In this document: positions 18,214-26,845 of the stretch, in pieces | Numbering within the stretch: position 1 is the stretch's first letter | How the letters are laid out: each line of letters starts with the position of its first letter | Assembly: GCA_016926235.1 (NCBI GenBank) | Contig: JAFGOZ010000130.1 | Span: 1 to 33,813, forward strand | DNA length: 33,813 nucleotides | Direction: 5' to 3' | Origin: Bacteroidales bacterium | Lineage (GTDB): Bacteria > Bacteroidota > Bacteroidia > Bacteroidales > UBA10428 | Position numbers and translations under genes: made by a program | The notes under the pieces: generated by a model | The model's input: the letters and a program-made list of their open reading frames with translations, nothing else | The model's database searches: none | What the model was told of the DNA's origin: nothing

Positions 18214-19260
18214 ATGAATGATATGGATAAGCAGACTGAAAGGATAATTTTTATTGCGGAAGATATATCATTCCCTGTCGATGAGGGGATGAAAAAGTTT
18301 AACTATTTTCTACTCCAATATCTTCAGTCTCATTATACAGAATTTAAATTATACTCATTTACAAATGATTATCCGAATGTTAATTTCAGGAAAATAAAAA
18401 GCAAGTCATTCATTTCCTTAAAACTTTTCAGTGATATTAGGAACTTTCATCCCCGATTGATCATTTATTCGCCGTTTTCATCCGGGACACTCTATAGTTT
18501 CCTAAGATTGTTCGTTATTAACCTAGCCAGCAAATCGAGCAAAACAATAATTATAAACCTACAGCGACGATCTCATAACGGAATTTCTAAAAAGATTATC
18601 AATCTGATCAGACCTTATCGGGTAGCGGTCTTCTCAAGGAAAGATCATTATTATTTCACTTCATTGGGTATAGATACTGCTTTTTGTAGGACGGGAGTTG
18701 ATATGGACCAGTTTGTACCTGTAAGTACAGAAAGAAAAGGCCAACTCCGAAGAAAATACGGACTTAATGAATCGGATAAAATTATTCTGCATATTGGGCA
18801 TTTAAAACCGACAAGAAATATTGATATTCTGAAATTACTTTTGAAAGAAGGGAACGAGGTGGTGATAGTGGGAAGCACAAGTACTTCGCAGGACAAGGAG
18901 TTGAAAAATGATCTTGAAAATGCCGGAGTTAAGATATTCGATGGTTACATTGAACATATTGAGGAACTTTATCAGTTATCTGATGTTTATGTTTTCCCTG
19001 TTAAAAATGACCATTCAGCAATCGAATTTCCGCTATCGGTTCTTGAAGCCATGGCATGCAACCTCCCCGTAGTTACAACTTCTTATGGAAGTTTGCCTGA
19101 TTTCTTTATTCAATCCACATGTTTCACTTATTTCAATAATCGGGAGGAACTATTTTCCAAGGTAAAGAGGGCATTTAGGACAGGTTGCAATAATCGGAAT
19201 ATATTGGCGGAAAATTTTTCTTGGGAAAATGTTTTTGAAGAATTCTTCACTAAGATTTAG
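18214..19260 (+). CDS. Glycosyltransferase family 4 (GT-B fold)
   Basis: This is a GT4-like protein of about 348 residues. A TTG at 18175 overlapping the previous stop would add 13 residues that look unlike a GT start; ATG at 18214 or 18223 is more likely. The donor-binding half is visible: KIILHIGHLKPTRNIDIL, VIVGST, and IEFPLSVLEAMACNLPVV, in which the acidic pair is spaced E-x6-E rather than E-x7-E. It probably adds a sugar of the repeat unit. The kinase-like gene starts 4 bases after its stop. Confidence 0.87.
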   Translation: MNDMDKQTERIIFIAEDISFPVDEGMKKFNYFLLQYLQSHYTEFKLYSFTNDYPNVNFRKIKSKSFISLKLFSDIRNFHPRLIIYSPFSSGTLYSFLRLFVINLASKSSKTIIINLQRRSHNGISKKIINLIRPYRVAVFSRKDHYYFTSLGIDTAFCRTGVDMDQFVPVSTERKGQLRRKYGLNESDKIILHIGHLKPTRNIDILKLLLKEGNEVVIVGSTSTSQDKELKNDLENAGVKIFDGYIEHIEELYQLSDVYVFPVKNDHSAIEFPLSVLEAMACNLPVVTTSYGSLPDFFIQSTCFTYFNNREELFSKVKRAFRTGCNNRNILAENFSWENVFEEFFTKI

Positions 19261-19264
19261 CATA

Positions 19265-19921
19265 ATGATACTATACTTTACGGGAATTGACGGGTCGGGG
19301 AAAACCACGCTGGTTAATGACATTGAAAGACGCCTTAACGAGCAAAATATTAAGACGTTAAGAATTTGGGCACGCTATACCCCGAGATTCTCTAAAATAT
19401 TTGTCAACGTATTGAAGAAAAAGACGGTAAACAATACAGGCAATTATAATACTATTTCCGAACCGGATTATACCAAATGGCAATTGCGCAAGAACCAATT
19501 TGCACATAACAATCTGGTACGTTTGACAGTATTTACTTTCTTTTTTCTCGACTATTATAGTCAAATTTCGAGAGTCATTAGGAAAATCAGGAAAAATAAA
19601 AACAAAACCATACTGATAGACCGCTTTGTAATAGATTTTCTTTCTGATCAGACAGTCAATTTTGGTGATTTGTCAGGTACCTGTATTTTCAGATGGTTAA
19701 TGAAAATTTGTGACTCTTTAGATATGGTATTCTTTATATCAGTAAAACCAGTAGTGGCACTGAGTCGTAAAAACGATATTCCGGGGATTGATTATTTGGA
19801 TGTTAGGGATCGAGCCTACAGAGATATAATAAAAAGGTTGAAGAATGGTTATATTATAGACAATAACGGCCCGCAAGATTTGGCAATTCAGGAAATTATT
19901 AAAGTTATTCAAGTAAGATGA
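19265..19921 (+). CDS. Thymidylate kinase-like P-loop protein
   Basis: This 218-residue protein opens MILYFTGIDGSGKTT with the Walker A loop at residues 7-15, as in dTMP kinases. An in-frame ATG at 19229 lies inside the upstream gene and is unlikely as start. A LIDRF segment resembles the DRY-like substrate-site motif and DVRDRAYRDI resembles the lid/helix region. The TREPGG-type motif of housekeeping thymidylate kinases is not seen, so the substrate is probably not dTMP; a sugar, nucleoside or lipid-linked substrate is possible. It overlaps the phosphohydrolase gene by ATGA, suggesting a linked phosphorylation/dephosphorylation step. Role in the glycan pathway is inferred. Confidence 0.75.
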   Translation: MILYFTGIDGSGKTTLVNDIERRLNEQNIKTLRIWARYTPRFSKIFVNVLKKKTVNNTGNYNTISEPDYTKWQLRKNQFAHNNLVRLTVFTFFFLDYYSQISRVIRKIRKNKNKTILIDRFVIDFLSDQTVNFGDLSGTCIFRWLMKICDSLDMVFFISVKPVVALSRKNDIPGIDYLDVRDRAYRDIIKRLKNGYIIDNNGPQDLAIQEIIKVIQVR

Positions 19922-21345
19922 TTCGGATTATTGGTATTGATGGCCTTGATATAAATATTATAAAAAGGCATTTTGAAATACTACCAAATTTCAAGAAACT
20001 ATTTGAGACAGGTGTATTAAATCCAATAGAATCAGTTTTCCCGGCTGATTCTGTTCCCGCTTGGACAACAATTTTTACAGGACTCAATCCTGCCGAACAT
20101 GGGATCATCAGGGGTATAGATTATGTTGAGAGTGTTAGCGCTTTTCAGGAAAAACATGGTTTCATACTTCAGGGAAAAACATTCTGGGACCATTTATCGG
20201 AGAAGGGCTATAAATGTTTGGTAATTAATCCGTTTTTGGCATATCCTGCATGGGAGATAAACGGTATAATGGAAAGTGGCCCGGCTTTTATTGAAGGTGA
20301 TTATTCGATTTTCCCGATGAATGCCGATTCTCTTCATCCTGAGATTCTGGGCGGGTACAGCGCTATTTCAAACCTTGCAGGACTGAAGGCTGAAATTGAG
20401 AAGGTTTTTTTCGATACCGATCTGTTGTGGAAAGAATACGAATATCAGGCCGATAAGGACAACTTTGACCTGGAGTTTGTGACTTTTACTACCCTTGATA
20501 GGGTGCAGCATTATACCTGGAGGTATTATGATCCCAATGATCCGCTGCATGAACAAGATGATTTTTTCTCAGGGTGTATTCCACTGCTTTTGAAGACATT
20601 TGATGAAAAGCTTGGAGCAATAATGCTTAAAATGAACGAGGGTGATAGCCTTGTTCTAGTAAGCGACCACGGATTCAGACAAAGACCATATGAATTAATC
20701 AACCTCAATGAATATCTTAGGAATAAAGAATTGCTCATTGTGAAAAAGGAATATGACAAATCATCTGTAAGGCAAATACAAAGACTAAAAAAGAAAGCTA
20801 TCTTATTCCTGTCACATTTAAGAATTCTGGATATGATTGCCTCCCGCCTTAGGAAGTATAAAAGTGTCGGTCAACTTAAGAAATCGGACCATTTGATTGA
20901 TAAAGAAAACTCTGTATGCTATACTGATGATTTATTCTCAGGGAAAAAACCCTACGTTGGTTTAAATTTTGGAGAGAAGATAAAGGCATCAGGTAGCCAG
21001 GGGAGAATGAAAGCTTTCGGGGAAATTTCATCTGTCCTTAATTCTGGTGCTATTCCAAGGCCGATTTGGATAAAAAGATCCGAGGATCTTTATTCGGGCA
21101 AATTTCAGTTCAGGATGCCTGATGTGTGCCTGGAATTTCCTCCTGAAAATGGCGTGGAGTTCAATTATTTCGGGCCAATTCTCGAAAAAAGCACAACTCA
21201 CTACAGAATTTCCGGAGGTCATTTTGGATCGGGAACTTTCGGTTACTTTTGTAGGAGCAATAAAGAAATACAACCACCTAAAACTCTACTTGATTTTTTC
21301 AGGTTCATTAATGATTTGCGCTATGAAAATTCTTCTGGCAAATAA
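19918..21345 (+). CDS. Alkaline phosphatase superfamily phosphodiesterase/phosphohydrolase (NPP-like), cytosolic
   Basis: This 475-residue protein has all the metal-ligand positions expected of the alkaline phosphatase superfamily: D8 in GIDGLD, a candidate nucleophile S45 in ADSVPAWTTIFTGLNPAEHG, D194 and H198 in TTLDRVQH, D250 and H251 in VSDHG, and H435 in SGGHFG. No signal peptide or membrane segment is visible, so it should act in the cytosol, unlike many secreted family members. It is coupled upstream to the kinase-like gene (ATGA) and its 3' end overlaps the next GT4 start by 23 bases. It may hydrolyse or transfer a phosphoryl group on a nucleotide sugar or lipid-linked intermediate; substrate unknown. 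Confidence 0.83.
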   Translation: MIRIIGIDGLDINIIKRHFEILPNFKKLFETGVLNPIESVFPADSVPAWTTIFTGLNPAEHGIIRGIDYVESVSAFQEKHGFILQGKTFWDHLSEKGYKCLVINPFLAYPAWEINGIMESGPAFIEGDYSIFPMNADSLHPEILGGYSAISNLAGLKAEIEKVFFDTDLLWKEYEYQADKDNFDLEFVTFTTLDRVQHYTWRYYDPNDPLHEQDDFFSGCIPLLLKTFDEKLGAIMLKMNEGDSLVLVSDHGFRQRPYELINLNEYLRNKELLIVKKEYDKSSVRQIQRLKKKAILFLSHLRILDMIASRLRKYKSVGQLKKSDHLIDKENSVCYTDDLFSGKKPYVGLNFGEKIKASGSQGRMKAFGEISSVLNSGAIPRPIWIKRSEDLYSGKFQFRMPDVCLEFPPENGVEFNYFGPILEKSTTHYRISGGHFGSGTFGYFCRSNKEIQPPKTLLDFFRFINDLRYENSSGK

Positions 21346-22540
21346 ATTCTATTATCCAAGGGGTGGCGATTGTATTTATACAATCGAGCTTGAGAAACTT
21401 CTTATTGGCAAAGGTCATGAGGTGGCGATCTTTTCTATGCAGCACCCTTCAAATCAGGCGTCGGAATTTTCAGGATATTTCCCAAGCCATGTTGACTTCA
21501 ATAAACGCAACATCAAGAGTCTTATTTCTATATTGGTACGCCCTTTTGGATCATGCGAAGTAAGAAGAAATTTCAAGCGGTTGATCAGCGACTTCAAACC
21601 TGACATTATCCATTTGAATAACATACATTCTCAATTGTCACCGGTACTTGCATTATTGGGCCATAAATACAATATTCCGGTAGTATGGACTCTGCACGAT
21701 TATAAATTGGTATGCCCGGCATATTTGCTACTGAGCGGCGGTAAATCTTGTGAAGCATGCCTGGACAACAAATGGAGCGTTACCCGTAAAAAATGTATTA
21801 AGAATAGTTTTCTTGCAAGCCTGGTGGCTTATCTGGAGGCTTATTACTGGAACCCACGAAAACTCAATCGAATAACAGACTGGTTTATATCTCCCAGTAA
21901 TTTCCTGAAAGAAGAAATGATAAAGGGGGGGATTGATAAAGCGAAAATAGGAGTTTTACACAATTTTGTAAAGCACGAAACTGTCAAAATTGACCACGGT
22001 CTCAAAGAAGATTATTACTGTTACGTCGGGAGGTTGAGCTCGGAAAAGGGCATTGATTTGTTGCTGGAGGCTGCCTCAGGATTGCCTGCTTATAAGCTTA
22101 AGATTATCGGGACAGGTCCCCTTGAAGAGAGTCTGATTTCAGGTAACAATAATAAAAATGTAGAATTCTTTGGGTACAAGACCGGGGAAGAACTGAGATC
22201 CATAATATCAGGCTCAAGATTTTTGACCGTTCCTTCAAATTGGTTTGAAAATAACCCACTTACAATTCTGGAGGCATTATGTATGGGAGTACCGGTCCTG
22301 GGTTCAAATATCGGAGGTATTCCCGAATTGATCAAGCCCGGGTTTAATGGAATTTTATTCGAACCTAGTAATGTCGCAGAGATGAGAGAAAAGATCGACT
22401 ACCTATGGCGCAATCACAAAATGTTCGACAGAAGTGAAATTGCGAGTCATGCGGCCCGGCATTATACATCAGAGCATTATTACGAATCCGTGATTGACCT
22501 TTACAATTCATTGTTAATAAAGAGGAAGGCGATAAACTGA
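21323..22540 (+). CDS. Glycosyltransferase family 4, first copy of a tandem pair
   Basis: This 405-residue GT4 starts at ATG 21323 (MKILLANKFYYPRGGD), inside the last 23 bases of the phosphohydrolase gene. This start is supported by the next gene, whose product begins with the same 21 residues. It has a GGD-type acceptor loop, WTLHDYKLVCPAY, four Cys in the insert near residues 135-155, YCYVGRLSSEKGIDLLL, and FENNPLTILEALCMG with an E-x7-E pair in the donor site. It is 79% identical to its neighbour over the first 100 residues by eye. It probably adds a sugar to the repeat unit in the cytosol. Confidence 0.92.
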   Translation: MKILLANKFYYPRGGDCIYTIELEKLLIGKGHEVAIFSMQHPSNQASEFSGYFPSHVDFNKRNIKSLISILVRPFGSCEVRRNFKRLISDFKPDIIHLNNIHSQLSPVLALLGHKYNIPVVWTLHDYKLVCPAYLLLSGGKSCEACLDNKWSVTRKKCIKNSFLASLVAYLEAYYWNPRKLNRITDWFISPSNFLKEEMIKGGIDKAKIGVLHNFVKHETVKIDHGLKEDYYCYVGRLSSEKGIDLLLEAASGLPAYKLKIIGTGPLEESLISGNNNKNVEFFGYKTGEELRSIISGSRFLTVPSNWFENNPLTILEALCMGVPVLGSNIGGIPELIKPGFNGILFEPSNVAEMREKIDYLWRNHKMFDRSEIASHAARHYTSEHYYESVIDLYNSLLIKRKAIN

Positions 22541-22618
22541 GTAATTGATTATGAAGACAAAGTCACTATACATTTTTGACAGCAATTCTTTTACATTTCT
22601 TTACAGAAAGTTTGGATT

Positions 22619-23830
22619 ATGAAGATCCTTCTCGCGAATAAGTTCTATTATCCTCGTGGAGGCGATTGTATTTACACAATCGGACTTGAAAAGCTTCTGA
22701 AGGATAAAGGTCATGATGTGGCAGTCTTCTCAATGCAGCATCCTTCCAACCGGGCTTCAGAATATTCATCTTATTTCCCCAGCCATATTGATTTTAACAA
22801 GCGAAGCTTGAGAAGCTTTATTTCTCTGTTAGTCAGGCCTTTTGGCTCTTCTGAGGTAAGTGTGAAATTCACTCGTTTAATAAATGATTTTAAACCTGAT
22901 ATAGTACATTTAAACAACATCCATTCTCAGTTGTCGCCAGTAATCGCGCTTATTTCTCATAAGTACAACATTCCCGTAGTATGGACCCTTCATGATTACA
23001 AACTCATATGCCCTGCTTATTTATTACTAAGTAACGGCAAGCCATGCGTGGCTTGTCTCGACAATAAGTGGAGTGTTGTTAAAAAGAGGTGTATCAAGAA
23101 CAATTGGCTGGCTAGCCTTGTTGCTTATTGGGAGGCACGCTACTGGAACTCGTCGAGACTCAGTGAAATTACGGACAGATTTATTTCTCCCAGTAATTTT
23201 TTAAAGGAAAAGATGATGGCAGGTGGGATTAATCCGGCAAAGATCGAAACGCTTCATAATTTCATAGACATATCCAGTCATAAAGTGACGACTGAGGCCG
23301 ATAGCAATTATTACTGTTATGTTGGTAGACTGAGTTCGGAGAAGGGAATTGAAACACTGCTGAAAGCTGCCTCAGGGTTACCCGGATTCAAACTTAATAT
23401 AATTGGAACAGGTCCGCTGGAAGAGCTTCTTATTTCAGGCAACAGACTGGACCATGTTGAATTTTTGGGTTACAGAACCGGTAGTGAACTGAATTCAATA
23501 ATTTCCAGGGCCAGATTTCTAGTTATTCCATCTGAAGTGTACGAAAATAATCCTTTAACTGTGCTGGAAGCATTAAGCCTGGGGGTTCCGGTTCTGGGGT
23601 CAAATATGGGAGGAATACCTGAATTGGTTAATCCAGGACTTAACGGTTTGTTATTTGAATCAGGCAATGTCATGGATTTGCAGGAAAAGATCACATATAT
23701 GTGGCAAAATTCTGAAGAATTTAACCGGGATGCTATTGCAAAAGATGCACAATCAAATTCCAATGCGAATAATTATTATGATAAATTATTTCATATTTAT
23801 AAAAGTGTCATTGAAAGAATCAATCAATAG
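22619..23830 (+). CDS. Glycosyltransferase family 4, second copy of a tandem pair
   Basis: This 403-residue GT4 is a close paralogue of the preceding gene, 78 bases downstream. It shares the same N-terminus, WTLHDYKLICPAY, the Cys-bearing insert (CVACLDNKWSV...RCIKN), YCYVGRLSSEKGIETLL and YENNPLTVLEALSLG (E-x7-E). The two differ most in residues 60-90, the central 175-260 region and the C-terminal 40 residues. The pair probably arose by duplication; the copies may add similar sugars to different acceptors. It is followed after 18 bases by the radical SAM gene. Confidence 0.92.
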   Translation: MKILLANKFYYPRGGDCIYTIGLEKLLKDKGHDVAVFSMQHPSNRASEYSSYFPSHIDFNKRSLRSFISLLVRPFGSSEVSVKFTRLINDFKPDIVHLNNIHSQLSPVIALISHKYNIPVVWTLHDYKLICPAYLLLSNGKPCVACLDNKWSVVKKRCIKNNWLASLVAYWEARYWNSSRLSEITDRFISPSNFLKEKMMAGGINPAKIETLHNFIDISSHKVTTEADSNYYCYVGRLSSEKGIETLLKAASGLPGFKLNIIGTGPLEELLISGNRLDHVEFLGYRTGSELNSIISRARFLVIPSEVYENNPLTVLEALSLGVPVLGSNMGGIPELVNPGLNGLLFESGNVMDLQEKITYMWQNSEEFNRDAIAKDAQSNSNANNYYDKLFHIYKSVIERINQ

Positions 23831-23848
23831 TTTATAACACTGGATTTA

Positions 23849-24985
23849 ATGGATACAAATAATATTTCACTGCCTACTGATGCCTCGATTATTACTACAT
23901 ACCGCTGTCAGATGCGGTGTAAAATGTGTAATATCTGGAAATTCCCGACAGATGAAAGAAAAGAAATTACAGCAAGGGACCTGGAAAAATTATCGTCATT
24001 AAAATTTGCAAACGTTACTGGTGGAGAACCATTTCAAAGACGAGACCTTGAAGACATTGTTTCTGTGCTATTTACAAAAGCACCTAGAGTAGTGATTTCT
24101 ACCTCAGGCTGGCATTATCAGAAAATAGTAGATCTTGCCAAAAAATTTCCGAAGATCGGAATAAGAGTAAGCATCGAGGGATTATCGCAAGCAAATGATG
24201 ATCTGAGGGGCCGTGAAGGAGGGTTTGACAACGGACTTAAAGTTCTTCTTAAGCTCCGTGAAATGGGTATTAAAGACATTGGTTTTGGTATTACCGTTTC
24301 AAATAAAAATTCGGAGGACATGCTATGGCTTTACCGGTTGTCAAAAGAGCTAAATATGGAGTTTGCAACGGCCACATTCCATAATTCATATTATTTCCAT
24401 AAGGATGACAATAAAGTGATCAATAAAGACCTTGTCATCGAGCACTTTGAGGAACTGATTGAAAAACTGCTTAAGGAAAATAATCCCAAGAGCTGGGCGC
24501 GGGCCTTCTTTAATCTCGGACTTATTAACTACATAAAGGGTGGAAGGAGGATGCTACCATGTGAAGCCGGCAATGCCAACTACTTTGTTGAACCCTACGG
24601 TGAGGTGTATCCATGCAACGGGTTGGAAGACCGGATATGGAAGGAAAGCATGGGAAATATCCATGATTATAACAGTTTCGAAGAGCTGTGGTACAGTGAA
24701 CAAGCGAAAAAAGTACGTGACCTGGTTAAAATATGCCCTAAGAATTGTTGGATGGTAGGAACGGCCGCCCCGGTTATGAAAAAATATCCACGGCATCCTG
24801 CAAAATGGATACTGGAGAATAAGACGAGAAGCCTAATGGGGAAGGATATTAAATTTGACACTATACCTTATTACAATGTTGGACAAAATCCTCTTCAGGG
24901 TGACCTGAATTATGCCCGCATGAAGCCATTCACAGACGATAAGGGGGTTAAGCCAGATCCTGATCTTCCGCTCATCGAGGAGTAA
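23849..24985 (+). CDS. Radical SAM protein with reduced SPASM/twitch-like C-terminal domain
   Basis: This 378-residue protein has the CxxxCxxC radical SAM motif (C20, C24, C27, in YRCQMRCKMCNIW), followed by a VTGGEPF SAM-binding motif. The C-terminal part has PCEAG (C238), GEVYPCNGL (C256), then C296 and C300 in ICPKNCW, and the phrase MGNIHDYNSFEELW typical of SPASM domains. Only four auxiliary Cys are visible, enough for one extra [4Fe-4S] cluster rather than the two of a full SPASM domain. It would generate a 5'-deoxyadenosyl radical to oxidise or rearrange a substrate; in this cluster a sugar is possible. A flavin reductase-like gene follows and may supply electrons. Substrate unknown. 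Confidence 0.88.
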   Translation: MDTNNISLPTDASIITTYRCQMRCKMCNIWKFPTDERKEITARDLEKLSSLKFANVTGGEPFQRRDLEDIVSVLFTKAPRVVISTSGWHYQKIVDLAKKFPKIGIRVSIEGLSQANDDLRGREGGFDNGLKVLLKLREMGIKDIGFGITVSNKNSEDMLWLYRLSKELNMEFATATFHNSYYFHKDDNKVINKDLVIEHFEELIEKLLKENNPKSWARAFFNLGLINYIKGGRRMLPCEAGNANYFVEPYGEVYPCNGLEDRIWKESMGNIHDYNSFEELWYSEQAKKVRDLVKICPKNCWMVGTAAPVMKKYPRHPAKWILENKTRSLMGKDIKFDTIPYYNVGQNPLQGDLNYARMKPFTDDKGVKPDPDLPLIEE

Positions 24986-25030
24986 AGTACCATATTTGTC
25001 TGATTCAAAAAAGTATTACCAAGCATAATA

Positions 25031-25669
25031 ATGAACTTGCGAAAGGTCATCAGCAAGCGGGAGCTTCCCGGGTCAGCCTATATATTACGCTTCGAAAGAG
25101 AGGGACTGAACTTTGACCCGGGTCAGCACTTAACTGTGGGTATCGTAGACGATGACGATCGTCCGTACTCTATTTATAGCGGCCTTAATGATGACTATAT
25201 AGAGGTGTTAATTAAGGAGGTAAGAAACGGCAATATCTCAAACAAACTGAAATTGTTACAGCCGGGAGACCTGGTAGTTGTCGGGTCACCACATGGATCA
25301 TTTACTCTTGATCAGGGCATGTTGGAAAAAGAGAAATTATGGCTCATTGCCACAGGTACAGGAATATCACCATTTCATAGCTTTGTGCGTTCCTTCCCTG
25401 CTCTTGACTATAGGGTAATTCATGGAATAAGGTTTCATCAAGAAGCTTACGACAAGGATTTTTTCGGAGCTCAATACTTTTATTGCACCACAGGAGACGC
25501 ATCGGGTAACTTTAACGGGAGAGTTACAGAATATTTGAAAAATGAAGAGTTGGATGACACAGCCCATTATTTCCTTTGTGGCAATTATAAAATGCTTGAT
25601 GACGTTTATGATGTGTTGACTTCAAAAGGAATAAATGGGGCGCAGATTAAATCCGAAGGATATTTCTGA
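25031..25669 (+). CDS. Ferredoxin-NADP reductase-like FAD/NAD(P)-binding oxidoreductase
   Basis: This 212-residue protein is a compact FNR-superfamily enzyme. RPYSIYSG (from R44) is the flavin-binding RxYS motif, and the NAD(P) domain has ATGTGISPF (109-115) and YFLCGNYKMLDDVYDVL, ending with an aromatic residue as many FNRs do (EGYF). There is no fused [2Fe-2S] ferredoxin domain or membrane segment, so it should pass electrons between NAD(P)H and a separate iron-sulfur or flavoprotein partner. It follows the radical SAM gene by 45 bases and precedes a GT4 gene by 2 bases. A role as reductase for the radical SAM enzyme is inferred from position only. Confidence 0.85.
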   Translation: MNLRKVISKRELPGSAYILRFEREGLNFDPGQHLTVGIVDDDDRPYSIYSGLNDDYIEVLIKEVRNGNISNKLKLLQPGDLVVVGSPHGSFTLDQGMLEKEKLWLIATGTGISPFHSFVRSFPALDYRVIHGIRFHQEAYDKDFFGAQYFYCTTGDASGNFNGRVTEYLKNEELDDTAHYFLCGNYKMLDDVYDVLTSKGINGAQIKSEGYF

Positions 25670-25671
25670 AG

Positions 25672-26763
25672 ATGAAAGTAATTGTCACAGGCACGAGAGG
25701 GATACCTGATATTCAGGGTGGCGTTGAAACACACTGTGAGGAACTCTTCCCCCGCCTGGTCGGAAACGGGATTGATGTTACTCTGGTGAGGAGATCCTGC
25801 TATGTGGCGCCAAATAATAAAATAGCTGAATTCAAGGGAGTAAAACTTAAAGATCTGTATGCACCTCACCATAAAAGTCTCGAAGCCACCATTCACACAT
25901 TTCTGACAATAATATGGGCAAAGTTAAACGGTGCTGATATTCTGCATATTCACGCAATTGGTCCGGGAATTCTGACACCTTTTGCAAGACTCCTTGGCCT
26001 GAAAGTTGTCTTTACCCATCATGGACATGATTATGACCGTAAGAAATGGGGCAAATTTGCAAAAGCTATTTTAAGACAAGGAGAAAGACTGGCTAGCTTA
26101 CATGCCAATGAGGTCATAGTAATATCAGATGTTATTAAGAAGTCTTTGGCAGAAAAATATGGTCGCATCAATACTAATTTGATCTTTAACGGAGTACCCG
26201 CTCCTGTCATATCACAACGGAGGGATTATATTGAAAGTCTGGGCCTCAATCCGCGAAATTATGTTTTTACATTGGGAAGGTTTGTCGGAGAAAAGGGATT
26301 TGATCTGTTGATAAATGCATTTTCAAGGCTGGACAACCGAGAATTAAAACTGGTAATCGCTGGCGAATCAGATCACGAGACAAACTATTCGAGATCACTT
26401 AAAGAGCTTGCCCAGAAACATAATGTAATATTACCGGGTTTTGTCAGAGGTGAAAACCTACATCAATTGTTCAGTCATGCAAGATTGTTTGTTCTTCCTT
26501 CCTTTCATGAGGGGTTACCAATATCACTTCTTGAGGCAATGAGTTACAGCTTGCCTGTTGTAGTGAGTGACATTCCCGCAAATAAGCAAATTGATTTACC
26601 GCCGGAGGACTTTTTTCTGACAGGTAGTGAGGATTCTTTAATCACAAGTCTTCAAGGTCATTTGTCAATGGAATATGAACCTACGACATACAACATGAAA
26701 CCTTACGACTGGGACAGGATCGCCTTGATGACAAAATCAGTTTATGAATTGGTTTGGGTATAG
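25672..26763 (+). CDS. Glycosyltransferase family 4 (GT-B fold)
   Basis: This 363-residue protein begins VTGTRGIPDIQGGVETHCEE (residues 5-24), resembling the GTRGIP-x-x-x-GG-x-E start of rhamnosyl/fucosyl-type GT4 enzymes of the DUF1972 group. Donor-site marks are FTLGRFVGEKGFDLLI, VIAGES and HEGLPISLLEAMSYSLPVV with an E-x7-E pair. The start lies only 2 bases after the reductase stop, so the two are likely co-translated. It adds one sugar to the repeat unit; rhamnose-type donors are a guess from the N-terminal motif. Confidence 0.92.
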   Translation: MKVIVTGTRGIPDIQGGVETHCEELFPRLVGNGIDVTLVRRSCYVAPNNKIAEFKGVKLKDLYAPHHKSLEATIHTFLTIIWAKLNGADILHIHAIGPGILTPFARLLGLKVVFTHHGHDYDRKKWGKFAKAILRQGERLASLHANEVIVISDVIKKSLAEKYGRINTNLIFNGVPAPVISQRRDYIESLGLNPRNYVFTLGRFVGEKGFDLLINAFSRLDNRELKLVIAGESDHETNYSRSLKELAQKHNVILPGFVRGENLHQLFSHARLFVLPSFHEGLPISLLEAMSYSLPVVVSDIPANKQIDLPPEDFFLTGSEDSLITSLQGHLSMEYEPTTYNMKPYDWDRIALMTKSVYELVWV

Positions 26764-26845
26764 CTGTACCTTATGGCTGCTATGTTGCCAAGTGTATTTA
26801 TGGCAATAACCCTGGTTGAGCAACCAGACTGTACTGTTAATAAAA

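Larger units (their letters stand above)
21323..23830 (+). repeat. Tandem gene duplication (two GT4 paralogues)
   Basis: Two direct copies of about 1.2 kb lie head to tail with 78 bases between them. Nucleotide identity is obvious at the 5' ends (for example TTCTATTATCC and GGCGATTGTATTTA in both), with scattered third-position changes throughout, so the duplication is not very recent. Confidence 0.85.

Noticed and set aside
19229..19264. Upstream ATG for the kinase-like gene
   Set aside because: It lies inside the previous gene, and the P-loop protein's first strand begins directly at MILYFTG (19265).
23831..25030. A possible RiPP precursor peptide beside the radical SAM gene
   Set aside because: The flanking gaps are only 18 and 45 bases, and no short conserved peptide gene is visible.
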